Assembly (NCBI GenBank): GCA_902796885.1 | Contig: CADBQY010000114.1 | Coordinates: 24,689-88,688, forward strand | Direction of reading: 5' to 3' | Length of the DNA: 64,000 nucleotides | DNA from: an uncultured Planctomycetota bacterium | Lineage (GTDB): Bacteria > Planctomycetota > Planctomycetia > Pirellulales > Thermoguttaceae | In this document: one piece after another, positions 53,590-62,176 of the stretch | Layout: the number at the start of each line of letters is the position of its first letter | Numbering within the stretch: the stretch's first letter is position 1 | Made by a program: the position numbers and the translations under genes | The notes under the pieces: generated by a model | The model's input: the letters and a program-made list of their open reading frames with translations, nothing else | Told to the model about the DNA's origin: nothing | The model's database searches: none

Positions 53590-54834
53590 CTATTTTGTAA
53601 ACCACGACATCAGCTCGAATCCGCGGTCGTAGGCACGGGAGGAACGTTCGGCGCTCTTTTCGCAAAAACTCCCCTGACCGGGAACCGGCTCGATATCGGA
53701 TCCGGCGACGATCCACGGCACGAAATCGCGCGAATGCGTCTTGGTCGATATCGGGGTCGGATGGTCGGGCGAGACAAGAATGCGCCAATCGGAAAAACTC
53801 CGAAGTTTATCGAGAATCGGCGGAAGGACTTTCGAATCGATATCGGCCAGCGCCTGAAGCTTCTTTTCGAGGCTCCCTTCGTGCGACGACTCGTCGGTCG
53901 CCTCCACGTGAACGCAGACCAGATCGAGTTTGTCCAGCGCGCGGGCGGCGTATTCCCCTTTCGCCGCGTAGTCGGTATCGACGTAACCGGTGATCCCGGG
54001 AACGTCGATGATCTCCCAGCGAAGGAGCGCGGCGATCCCGCGAAGGAGATCGACCGCCGAGATCATCCCGCCGCGGATCCCGTCGTACTGTTCGCCGAAC
54101 GGACGCAGGTCGGGACGCTTCCCCTGCCCCCAAAGCCAGGCGCACGTCGCCGGAAGCTTCCCGTCGGCGATCCGTTTCTTATTGACCGGATGTTCGGCCA
54201 GATACGCCTCGCTTTCGCGCATCAAGGCGCGTACCGCGTCGCCCCCCCGGCCGGCGGGGAGCGCCTGCGCGTAATCGCGGTCGGTGTAGTCGTGCGGCGG
54301 AAACGTCTTCGTCTCCTGCGAGAAGAAGGCGCGGCCGGCGTCGGTGTTCGGGCGAAAGACCATCAGGTTGCGGTAACTGACCCCCGGAAAGAACTCGACC
54401 GTGCCGGTTCCGGGCGCGATCTCGTTCCAGCGGGGCGCGATCTCTTTTTGAAGTCCGGCGACGATCTCTTTCCCCTCGCCGCTCGAAATGTGCCCGGCGG
54501 TAAAGCTTTTCATCTTCCCGTCTTCGAGACAGACCAGATTGCATCGGAACGCCCAGTCGTCCCCGCCGAGCTCGACCCCCTGCGCCACCGCTTCCAACGG
54601 GGCGCGGCCGGTGTAGTAGTCGGCGGGATTATACCCGAGCAGACTCAGGTTGGCGACGTCCGAACCGGGAGTGAACCCTTCGGGGACGTTCAGCGAACGG
54701 CCGACGACCCCCGCGCGGGCCAGCGCGTTCATGTTCGGAATATCGGCGGCTTCCAGCGGGGTCTTTCCGCCAAGCGACTCGATCGGCAAATCGGCGCACC
54801 CGTCGGGAATGATGATGGCGTATTTACGGGACAT
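53590..54834 (-). CDS. apgM: 2,3-bisphosphoglycerate-independent phosphoglycerate mutase, ApgM type
   Basis: A 414-residue alkaline-phosphatase-superfamily enzyme converting 3- to 2-phosphoglycerate. Motifs: YAIIIPDGCADLPIESLGGK (first metal Asp), GFTPGSDVANLSLLGYNPAD (nucleophile Ser region), DLVCVHVEATDESSHEGSLE and RILVSPDHPTPISTKTHSRD (metal ligands). It belongs to the archaeal-type branch (TIGR02535-like), some members of which were proposed to be homoserine kinases, so a role in threonine synthesis is an alternative. It starts 12 bases after tkt, forming a tkt-apgM carbon-metabolism operon. Confidence 0.88.
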   Translation of the reverse strand: MSRKYAIIIPDGCADLPIESLGGKTPLEAADIPNMNALARAGVVGRSLNVPEGFTPGSDVANLSLLGYNPADYYTGRAPLEAVAQGVELGGDDWAFRCNLVCLEDGKMKSFTAGHISSGEGKEIVAGLQKEIAPRWNEIAPGTGTVEFFPGVSYRNLMVFRPNTDAGRAFFSQETKTFPPHDYTDRDYAQALPAGRGGDAVRALMRESEAYLAEHPVNKKRIADGKLPATCAWLWGQGKRPDLRPFGEQYDGIRGGMISAVDLLRGIAALLRWEIIDVPGITGYVDTDYAAKGEYAARALDKLDLVCVHVEATDESSHEGSLEKKLQALADIDSKVLPPILDKLRSFSDWRILVSPDHPTPISTKTHSRDFVPWIVAGSDIEPVPGQGSFCEKSAERSSRAYDRGFELMSWFTK

Positions 54835-54846
54835 GACTCTATCCTC

Positions 54847-56886
54847 TTATTTCTTTTGTATGACATCTTTCGCCAGCGCGGCGAGACGTTCGGCGGTAAA
54901 ACCGAAATGTTCCATTAACACACCCGCGGGCGCCGACGCGCCGAACCCTTCCATGCCGAGAAACTTCCCTTCAAAGCCCAGGTAGCGGTCCCACCCCTGG
55001 CGCACCCCCAGTTCGACGGCGACGCGCGCGCGGACGGCGGCGGGAAGAACCGACTCTTTGTATTCGTCCGATTCCCGTTCAAAGAGTTCCTGACACGGCA
55101 TACTGACCACGCGCGCGGCGATCCCTTCGGCTTCGAGTTTCGCGGCGGCTTTCAGGCAGAGCGCCACTTCGCTCCCGGTACCGATCAGGATGACGTCGGG
55201 CGCGGCGGCTCTCTCTTTGAGCAGGACATACGCGCCGCGGCGCGTGCCGGCGGCCGGCGCCGTCGCCGCGCGGTCGAGGGTCGGCAGGTTCTGCCGCGAA
55301 AGGACGAGGACCGACGGCGCGTCGTCCGTTTCGAGCGCGGCGCGGTACGATTCGGCGACTTCGTTGGCGTCGGCGGGCCGGAAGACCCGAACGCCGGGGA
55401 TCGCGCGCAGCGCCGCCAAATGTTCGACCGGCTGGTGGGTCGGTCCGTCTTCCCCCACGCCGATCGAGTCGTGCGTAAAGACAAAAAGGGTCGGCAGGTT
55501 CATCAGCGCCGCCAGACGGATCATCGGACGGAGGTAGTCCGAAAAAACGAAGAAGGTCGCGCAGTAACCGCGCAGACCCGAGAGGGTCAGGCCGTTGGCG
55601 GCGGCGGCCATTCCGTTCTCGCGCACGCCGAAATGGACGTTCCGGCCCGCGGCGCCGGGGGCGAACGCGCCGGCGCCGTCGAATTTCAGGAACGTATTGT
55701 TCGACGGCGCCAGGTCGGCGGAACCGCCGACGAGCCACGGAATCCCGAGCGCCGCCTGGTTCAGAACCTTTCCGCTCGACGCGCGGCTGGCCATCCCTTT
55801 TTCGTCGGCAGGGAAAGTTTCGATCGCGCTGTCCCATCCGGCAGGGAGTTTTCCGGCGGCGAGCGTGTCGAGTTCCGTCACCTCCCGCGGATACCGGGCG
55901 CGATAGCCGGAGTAGAGTTCGTCCCACGCGGCGGAAAGGCGCGCGCCGTTTGGCGCGGCGGCGCGGGCAAACGCGTCGTAGACGTCCGGCTCGACGCGGA
56001 ATGATTCGTCTTCGGGAAATCCGTAAAACTTCTTGGCGCCGCGGATTTCGTCTTCGCCGAGCGGGGCGCCGTGCGCCGATTCCTGTCCCTCTTTGGTCGG
56101 CGCGCCGTAGGCGATTCGGCTCTTGACGATGATCAGGCTCGGACGGGTCGTTTCGGCCCTGGCGGCGTCAAACGCCGCGCGGAGCGCGGGCAGATCGTTG
56201 ACGTCGGCGACCCGGATCACGTTCCAGCCGTACGCGCGGAACCGGTCGTCGACCGACTCGGAGAACGCCAGGGCGGTGTCCCCTTCGATGGTGATGTCGT
56301 TGTCGTCGTAAATCCAACAAAGGTTCCCGAGTTTCAGATGCCCGGCCAGCGAGGCGGCCTCGGACGAAATCCCTTCCATCATGCACCCGTCCCCGCAGAG
56401 AGCGTAGACGCGATATGAAAAGAGATCCGCGTCGGGTCGGTTGTACCGCTCGGCCAGCCACCGCTGAGCCATGGCCATCCCGACGCTCGTCGCCAGACCC
56501 GCGCCCAAAGGGCCGGTCGTCATTTCGATTCCGGGAACCAGGCCGTATTCGGGGTGACCGGCGCAACGGCTGCCGAGCTGGCGAAACGACTTCAGATCGT
56601 CCATCGTCACCGCGGGAACCCCCTTTTCGGAGACTCCCGCCAGGTGGAGGATCGAATAGAGGAGGATCGACGCGTGACCGATTGACAAAACGAAACGGTC
56701 GCGATTGAGCCAATCGGGGCGGGCCGGGTCGTAGTTCATAACCTCATTGTAGAGGAGATAGGCGACGGGCGCCAGCGCCATGGCGGTACCGGGATGTCCG
56801 CTTTTCGCCTTCTGGACACCGTCCATCGAGAGGGCGCGGATCGTATCAATGACTTTCTTTTCCTGCGGGGTCATCACCGGGGACAT
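54847..56886 (-). CDS. tkt: Transketolase
   Basis: A 679-residue thiamine-diphosphate enzyme of the pentose phosphate pathway. Motifs: KSGHPGTAMALAPVAYLLYN, GDGCMMEGISSEAASLAGHL (ThDP/Mg GDG...N motif), PSLIIVKSRIAYGAP, and the pyrimidine-domain FGVRENGMAAAANGL, FTHDSIGVGEDGPTHQPVEH. The C-terminal domain ends with RVVSMPCQELFERE. Length is typical. AAGG precedes the ATG and a promoter lies at 56968-56995. It is followed by apgM 12 bases downstream. Confidence 0.97.
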   Translation of the reverse strand: MSPVMTPQEKKVIDTIRALSMDGVQKAKSGHPGTAMALAPVAYLLYNEVMNYDPARPDWLNRDRFVLSIGHASILLYSILHLAGVSEKGVPAVTMDDLKSFRQLGSRCAGHPEYGLVPGIEMTTGPLGAGLATSVGMAMAQRWLAERYNRPDADLFSYRVYALCGDGCMMEGISSEAASLAGHLKLGNLCWIYDDNDITIEGDTALAFSESVDDRFRAYGWNVIRVADVNDLPALRAAFDAARAETTRPSLIIVKSRIAYGAPTKEGQESAHGAPLGEDEIRGAKKFYGFPEDESFRVEPDVYDAFARAAAPNGARLSAAWDELYSGYRARYPREVTELDTLAAGKLPAGWDSAIETFPADEKGMASRASSGKVLNQAALGIPWLVGGSADLAPSNNTFLKFDGAGAFAPGAAGRNVHFGVRENGMAAAANGLTLSGLRGYCATFFVFSDYLRPMIRLAALMNLPTLFVFTHDSIGVGEDGPTHQPVEHLAALRAIPGVRVFRPADANEVAESYRAALETDDAPSVLVLSRQNLPTLDRAATAPAAGTRRGAYVLLKERAAAPDVILIGTGSEVALCLKAAAKLEAEGIAARVVSMPCQELFERESDEYKESVLPAAVRARVAVELGVRQGWDRYLGFEGKFLGMEGFGASAPAGVLMEHFGFTAERLAALAKDVIQKK

Positions 56887-56967
56887 AACAACCTTTCTGC
56901 CGATCGTGTTGGAAGGCGTGCCGCCTTTATTCCTGTGGAAAAATCCTCTTCAAAGCATCACCCGCCT

Positions 56968-56995
56968 ATCATATCAAAAGGGGGGAAAAACGCAA
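56968..56995 (-). promoter_or_regulatory. Promoter of tkt-apgM
   Basis: On the minus strand TTGCGT (56995-56990), 16-base spacer, TATGAT (56973-56968); leader about 75 bases. Confidence 0.5.
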
Positions 56996-57019
56996 GGAGA
57001 CGGACGGCGCGGCGAATTC

Positions 57020-57048
57020 TTGACACGATGTCTCGTGCGTGTTATCTT
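57020..57048 (+). promoter_or_regulatory. Promoter of the metal P-type ATPase
   Basis: A perfect TTGACA (57020-57025), 17-base spacer, TATCTT (57043-57048). It is one of the strongest promoter matches in the window. Confidence 0.75.
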
Positions 57049-57077
57049 AAGGGCATGGTAAAAATTTTTCCGCCGCG

Positions 57078-57095
57078 GTTTAGTCTCCCCTAAAC
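57078..57095 (+). promoter_or_regulatory. Palindrome, candidate metal-regulator operator
   Basis: GTTTAG, 6 bases, CTAAAC: a perfect 18-base inverted repeat 30 bases after the -10 box, inside the leader. Half-sites of the TTTAG/CTAAA kind recall DtxR/MntR-type boxes; the regulator is not identified. Confidence 0.4.
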
Positions 57096-57121
57096 TAACC
57101 CCGTATTCTATCCGAAAACCG

Positions 57122-58987
57122 ATGTTCGAAACAAAAGTCATTCAGTTTTTGCGCTCTCTCCCAATGACGTGCGTCTCGGGAATTCTGCTCGCTGTCAGCT
57201 TCATCGCGTTCAAGGCGGCGGGGCGGGAGCCGCCGATCGACCCGGCGTGGGGGGCGATCCTGATCAGCGGGATTCCGCTGGCGCACGCCGCGATCCTGCG
57301 GGTCGCCAATCAGAAAGGGGTCGGCATCTTTTCCGTTCCCCTTCTGGTGACGATCGCGATGATCGCCTCGATCAAAGTCGGGAATTATTTCGCGGCGGGG
57401 GAAGTCGCGTTCATTATGGCGATCGGGGGGTATCTCGAAAAGAGAACCGAAAAGCGCGCCGAAGCGGGACTCAAAAACCTGCTGAGCCTGACGCCGGCCG
57501 GATGCCGGCGAATCGTCGGCGAGACCGAAGAGATGATCTCGCCCGCCGACGCGCGGCCGGGAGATCGTGTCCGCGTCCTGCCGGGCGAGTCGATTCCGGT
57601 CGACGGGAAGATTCTCGCCGGCGAGACGACGGTCGACCAGTCGGTCGTCACCGGCGAGTCGCTCCCGGTCGATAAGGCGCCGGGGGACGCCGTCTATTGC
57701 GGAACGATCAACCGGTTCGGCGCCATCGAAATTGAAACCGTTTCCGCCGGAGACGATTCGTCCCTCCAAAAGCTGATCCGTCTGGTACGGGAAGCGGATA
57801 AGAAAAAAGCGCCGATACAGCGTCTGGCCGACCGCTGGGCGAGTTGGCTGATCCCGTCGGCGCTGGGAATCGCGATCCTGGCGTATCTCCTGACCGGCGA
57901 CCCGAATCGAATGGTGACGATCCTGGTCGCCTTCTGTCCCTGCGCGCTGGTTTTGGCCACGCCGACCGCCATCGTGGCGGCGATCGGCCAGGCGGCCAAA
58001 CACGGCGTGATCATCAAATCGGGCGCCGCGCTCGAGGCGATGGATCAGATCCGAAAAGTCGCGTTCGATAAGACCGGCACCCTGACCTGCGGCAAACTCC
58101 GTGTCAGCGACATCGTGCCGGTCAAGGCGGGTTTGGACGAAAACGAGCTTTTGCGTCTTGCCGCCGCGGCGGAGGCGAAGAGCGAACATCCGCTCGGCAA
58201 GGCGGTCTGCGAAGAAGCCGCCTCGCGCGGACTGGCAATCGCCCGGACCGAAAACTTCAAAATGCGCGCCGGATGCGGCGTGAGCGCCGAGACAGAGGGG
58301 AAACGGCTCTTCTGCGGCACCAAAGATTTCCTGACCGAGTCGGGCGTTCCGCTCCGCGACGACGTGCTGCAGAAATTCGAACCGCTCCGAAAAGAGGGGA
58401 AAGCGCTGATTCTGATCGCCGAAGCCGGGGAATGTCTGGGCGCGGTCGCCCTTTCCGACACCGTCCGGCCGGAAGCTCGAGACGTGGTCGAAAAGCTCAG
58501 GGCGTTTCGAACCGAGCCGGTTCTTCTGACCGGAGACCACCGTCTGACCGCCGAATATTTCGCCAAACAGGTCGGCATCGACGAGGTTCACGCCGAACTC
58601 CTCCCGGAAGAAAAGGTCGATCTCCTCAAGGCGGACGGATCGAAAGTCTGTATGGTCGGGGACGGCGTCAACGACGCTCCGGCGCTCAAAGCCGCCGACG
58701 TCGGCGCGGCGATGGGGAGTTTCGGCAGCGATATCGCCGTCGACGCCGCCGATATCGCGCTGATGACCGACGATCTTTCGCGTCTGGTCTATCTGAAGCG
58801 GCTGGCAAGGGCGACGGTCCGGACGATCCGCGGCGAATTCGTCTACGCCATCGTCTTCAACGCGGCGATGATCGCCCTGGCCGCCGGCGGCCGACTGACC
58901 CCGACCGCCGGTGTCCTGTTGCACAATCTGAGCAGCTGCGGCGTGGTTCTCTTCGCGGCGCTCCTCTACGACCGAAAGTTCGACTGA
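57122..58987 (+). CDS. Heavy-metal-translocating P1B-type ATPase
   Basis: A 621-residue metal exporter with four helices before the actuator domain (VSGILLAVSFIAFKAAG; ILISGIPLAHAAILRVAN; VPLLVTIAMIASIKVG; EVAFIMAIGGYLEK). It carries VVTGESLPVDK, the metal motif CPC in ILVAFCPCALVLATPTAIVA (about 273), the phosphorylation site FDKTGTLTCG (about 317), HPLGKAV and MVGDGVNDAPALKAADVGAA. There is no N-terminal metal-binding domain. The last helix motif LLHNLSSCGVVLF and the absence of the ZntA Lys/Asp pair leave specificity (Cu, Zn/Cd or other) open. It is monocistronic with its own promoter and palindrome, consistent with metal-induced expression. Confidence 0.92.
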   Translation: MFETKVIQFLRSLPMTCVSGILLAVSFIAFKAAGREPPIDPAWGAILISGIPLAHAAILRVANQKGVGIFSVPLLVTIAMIASIKVGNYFAAGEVAFIMAIGGYLEKRTEKRAEAGLKNLLSLTPAGCRRIVGETEEMISPADARPGDRVRVLPGESIPVDGKILAGETTVDQSVVTGESLPVDKAPGDAVYCGTINRFGAIEIETVSAGDDSSLQKLIRLVREADKKKAPIQRLADRWASWLIPSALGIAILAYLLTGDPNRMVTILVAFCPCALVLATPTAIVAAIGQAAKHGVIIKSGAALEAMDQIRKVAFDKTGTLTCGKLRVSDIVPVKAGLDENELLRLAAAAEAKSEHPLGKAVCEEAASRGLAIARTENFKMRAGCGVSAETEGKRLFCGTKDFLTESGVPLRDDVLQKFEPLRKEGKALILIAEAGECLGAVALSDTVRPEARDVVEKLRAFRTEPVLLTGDHRLTAEYFAKQVGIDEVHAELLPEEKVDLLKADGSKVCMVGDGVNDAPALKAADVGAAMGSFGSDIAVDAADIALMTDDLSRLVYLKRLARATVRTIRGEFVYAIVFNAAMIALAAGGRLTPTAGVLLHNLSSCGVVLFAALLYDRKFD

Positions 58988-59007
58988 CGCGACCGGTCAA
59001 AAAGAAA

Positions 59008-59049
59008 GCGCCGAAATTCCCGCGGCGAGCGGAAAATTTCGGCGCATTT
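59008..59049. terminator. Bidirectional terminator between the P-type ATPase and argH
   Basis: GCGCCGAAATT (59008-59018) pairs with AATTTCGGCGC (59035-59045) around a 16-base loop; a T-rich run follows on both strands. Confidence 0.75.
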
Positions 59050-59069
59050 TCAATCCGAGAGATTGTGTT

Positions 59070-60479
59070 TCAGATCTCGAGTTGTTTTTTCCACCAGCGG
59101 ATCTGCTTTTTGACCTCGGCCGGAGCGGTCGAGCCGTAACTCTTCATGGCGCGGACCGCGCCGGCCGCGCCGAGGTAATTGTAGACGTCGGCGTCGATCT
59201 GCGGGGCGGACTTGCGCATTTCGTCGAGCGGGATCTCGGCCAGGCGGATTCCTCGGGTCATCGCCGCGCGGACCAGATGTCCGACGATTCCGTGAGCGCT
59301 CCGCTGGGGAACGCCGGCGCGGATCAGGTATTCCATCAGGCTCGTGGCGTCGAGATACCCCGCGTCGATGCGCGAGGCGATCGCCTCGCGGTTCAGCTCG
59401 GCGCTCGCGGCCAGGGGCGCCGCCAGCTCGAGCGCGGCGCTCACCGTGTCGAACGAGTCGAAAATCGGCTCTTTGTCCTCCTGCATATCGCGGTTATACG
59501 CCTGCGGAAGACCTTTCATCAGAACCATCAGCGACTGCAGATTCCCCACGACGCGCGCGGTTTTTCCGCGGATCAGCTCGAGCGTGTCGGGGTTCACCTT
59601 CTGCGGCATGATCGACGAGCCGGTACAGAACGCCTGCGGGAGTCTGATGAAATTGAACTCGCAGGTCGACCACCAGATCCACTCCTCGGCCCAGCCGCTC
59701 AAATGAAGCGCGATCTGCGCCAAGTCGAACGCGAACTCGATCACGAAGTCGCGGTCGCCGGAAATGTCGAGACTGTTCCGCCCGACCTTTTCGAATCCGA
59801 GATACTCGGCCGTCTTGGCGCGGTCGATCGGAAGCGACGTCCCCGCGCAGGCGGCGGCGCCCAGACTCAGAACGTTGACGCGCTTGCGGCAGTCGAGAAG
59901 CCGCTGCCGGTCCCGTTCGAATTTTTCGCAATACGAAAGCCAGTAGTGGGGTGCCAGAACCGGCTGGGCGCGCTGGGTGTGCGTGTAACCGGGAACGATC
60001 ACGTCCAGGTCGCGGTCGCAGCGGCCGACGAACGCCTTCTGCAGACCGCGCAGAAGGACGACGAGACGGTCGATCGCGCCGCGCACCCAGAGACGCGTGT
60101 CGGTCGAGATCTGGTCGTTGCGGCTTCGCGCGGTGTGGAGTTTGCGGCCGACGTCGCCGAGACGGCGGATCAGATCCGCCTCGATGTGCATATGAATGTC
60201 TTCCTTTTCGGTCGTGTATTCAAAGTCCCCCGCCTCGATCTCTTTTTCGATCTCTTTGAGGTTCTTCTCAATCTGGGCGAACTCCTTGGCGGTCAAGAGA
60301 CCGACGTCGGAAAGCATCCGCGCGTGCGCGATCGATCCGGCGATGTCTTCCTTATAAAGTCTGTAGTCATACGAAATGCTCTCCGAAAAGAGCTCCATCC
60401 GCTTGTCGGTCGCCTCGGTAAAGACGCCCCCCCACGCTTTGGCGATTCCACTCTTGTTTGCCGGCTTTTTCGCGGTCAT
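59070..60479 (-). CDS. argH: Argininosuccinate lyase
   Basis: A 469-residue fumarase-superfamily enzyme for the last step of arginine synthesis. The start KAWGGVFTEATDKRMELFSE is typical. Conserved regions are KLHTARSRNDQISTDTRLWV, PGYTHTQRAQPVLAPHYWLS, and the flexible catalytic loop GSSIMPQKVNPDTLELIRGK with the nucleophilic Ser; the second Lys of the usual QKKNPD is Val here, which lies at a tolerated position. It follows the UvrC-like gene by 43 bases. Confidence 0.96.
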   Translation of the reverse strand: MTAKKPANKSGIAKAWGGVFTEATDKRMELFSESISYDYRLYKEDIAGSIAHARMLSDVGLLTAKEFAQIEKNLKEIEKEIEAGDFEYTTEKEDIHMHIEADLIRRLGDVGRKLHTARSRNDQISTDTRLWVRGAIDRLVVLLRGLQKAFVGRCDRDLDVIVPGYTHTQRAQPVLAPHYWLSYCEKFERDRQRLLDCRKRVNVLSLGAAACAGTSLPIDRAKTAEYLGFEKVGRNSLDISGDRDFVIEFAFDLAQIALHLSGWAEEWIWWSTCEFNFIRLPQAFCTGSSIMPQKVNPDTLELIRGKTARVVGNLQSLMVLMKGLPQAYNRDMQEDKEPIFDSFDTVSAALELAAPLAASAELNREAIASRIDAGYLDATSLMEYLIRAGVPQRSAHGIVGHLVRAAMTRGIRLAEIPLDEMRKSAPQIDADVYNYLGAAGAVRAMKSYGSTAPAEVKKQIRWWKKQLEI

Positions 60480-60522
60480 TGTTTTCTCCGTCTGTCTGTG
60501 CGAAAACGCAAATTCGGTTTTG

Positions 60523-61983
60523 TTATTCGTCCCCCAGGGTCGCCTTGCGGCGGAGGATGTGGTGGTAATGCTGGGCGAATCGGTGCGACTCGTCCCGAAC
60601 GTATTGCAGAAGCCTCAGCGCCCACGAGTCGCGCGACAGCCGGAGCGACTCGGATCGGTCGGGGAGAAAGATCTCCTCTTCCCGTTTGGCGAGCGAAAGA
60701 ATCATGCCCGGACGGAGAGGCGTCTTTTCCAGCGCGCGGCACGCCGCGTGCAGCTGGCCTTTCCCGCCGTCGACCAGAAGGATGTCGGGGGGCGGATTTC
60801 CGCGTTCCGTCTCGGAAAACCGCCGGGTCACCACCTCGGCGATCGAGGCGAAATCGTCGACGCCGTCGACCGACCTGATTTTATACCGGCGATACCCCGG
60901 TTTAAAGGGGTACCCGTCGATAAAGCGGACGACCGAGGCGACCGTCTCTTTCCCGCTCAGGTGGGCGATATCGACCCCTTCGATCACGCGGGGCTCCTCT
61001 TTGAGATTGAAGACCTGCCGCAGACCGCGCAGTCCGCGGCGCGGGTCGATCTGAAAGACCTCGGGCTGAACGTGCCGGTCGACCGAACCGCGCTTGTTGA
61101 GCGACTCGAGCGCCAGGAGCTGATCGCGCAGGAGGGCGGCTTTTTCGTACTGTCGATCTTCGGAAGCGGCGCGCATCTCGCGACGCATCGACGCGACCAC
61201 TTTCCGGCGCTTTCCCGAAAGGAACGCGCAGAGGCGGCGGATATTTTTCCGGTACTCCTCGCGGGTGATCCGCCAGTGGCACGGCGCGCTGCACTGACCG
61301 ATCGAGGCCAGGACGCAGGGGCGGTACGATTCCAGACGCGGATCCCCCTCTTTGATCACCAGGCCGCAGGTGCGAAACTTAAAGACCTTTTGAAGCGCGG
61401 TGAGCGCGCCGCGCAAAAGGGACGCGGTCGGGAACGGACCGAAAAGCTTCACGCCGTGCGGGCGCGGCGAACGGGTGATCTCGACCCGCGGGAACTCTTC
61501 GCGCACCGTGATCTGGAGGTAGGGAAACGACTTGTCGTCTTTGAGGTCGCGGTTATACTTCGGCTGAATGTCTTTGATCAGACGCGCCTCCATCAGGATG
61601 GCGTCCACCTCGCTTTCGGCTTCGAGAAAGTCGATATCGCGGATTTCCCGGACGAGCGCCGCGGTCCGCTGATCCGACATGGCCGGACGCAAAAAGTAAC
61701 TGCGCGTCCGTTTTTTCAGACTCTTGGCCTTGCCGATGTATATCACGCGGTCGCGGGCGTCTTTCATGAGATAGACGCCCGGCGCGTCGGGAAAAAGGCG
61801 CGCCTTGCGCGAGGCGTCGCGGTACCCGCGGGCGATTTTCTTCGCTTCGGACTCTTCGAGAAACTCAAAATCGGGCGCGGCGTTTTCGGCCGGAGCTTCT
61901 CCCTCCGGCGCGTCGGACGCGCCGACGTGCCGGCCGTCGGGCCGGTCGTATCCGGAATCGATCCAAGGTTGATTTTCAGACAT
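60523..61983 (-). CDS. UvrC-like excinuclease protein without the C-terminal HhH domain
   Basis: 486 residues. After a 65-residue Ala/Glu-rich N-terminal extension comes a GIY-YIG nuclease domain (PGVYLMKDARDRVIYIGKAK), followed by the Cys-rich region RPCVLASIGQCSAPC, a UVR motif (RQYEKAALLRDQLLALE) that would contact UvrB, and the RNase H-like second nuclease (VIEGVDIAHLSGKETVASV; DILLVDGGKGQLHAA; ESHRFAQHYHHILRRK). The chain stops directly after that motif, while standard UvrC (about 600 residues) continues with a tandem helix-hairpin-helix DNA-binding region. Both nuclease centres look intact. It could be a short UvrC, a Cho-like variant, or the sole UvrC of this lineage. Confidence 0.85.
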   Translation of the reverse strand: MSENQPWIDSGYDRPDGRHVGASDAPEGEAPAENAAPDFEFLEESEAKKIARGYRDASRKARLFPDAPGVYLMKDARDRVIYIGKAKSLKKRTRSYFLRPAMSDQRTAALVREIRDIDFLEAESEVDAILMEARLIKDIQPKYNRDLKDDKSFPYLQITVREEFPRVEITRSPRPHGVKLFGPFPTASLLRGALTALQKVFKFRTCGLVIKEGDPRLESYRPCVLASIGQCSAPCHWRITREEYRKNIRRLCAFLSGKRRKVVASMRREMRAASEDRQYEKAALLRDQLLALESLNKRGSVDRHVQPEVFQIDPRRGLRGLRQVFNLKEEPRVIEGVDIAHLSGKETVASVVRFIDGYPFKPGYRRYKIRSVDGVDDFASIAEVVTRRFSETERGNPPPDILLVDGGKGQLHAACRALEKTPLRPGMILSLAKREEEIFLPDRSESLRLSRDSWALRLLQYVRDESHRFAQHYHHILRRKATLGDE

Positions 61984-62114
61984 CGGACGTTGGCGCTCGA
62001 AAGGGGCAAGGACAGAAACGCGGGAACAAACTGTATTTCAGCGTTCGGCCCATTTTATCCCCTCCCCCCGAAAAGGGCAAGGCGGGTTCGCACGGACCGG
62101 GCGCGCCGGAACAA

Positions 62115-62156
62115 AAAAAATCACTTGAAATTCCGAAGAATTTCAAGTGATTTTTT
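62115..62156 (-). terminator. Terminator after rpsA
   Basis: A 19-bp perfect inverted repeat (62115-62133 and 62138-62156) around tetraloop CGAA, with A-run and T-run ends, terminating rpsA on the minus strand and capable of working in both directions. Confidence 0.9.
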
Positions 62157-62176
62157 ACTAGCGGTGTGCCGGAAGA

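Noticed and set aside
53428..54918. Plus-strand frame of 496 codons over apgM
   Set aside because: Antisense shadow of the phosphoglycerate mutase, which has clear motifs.
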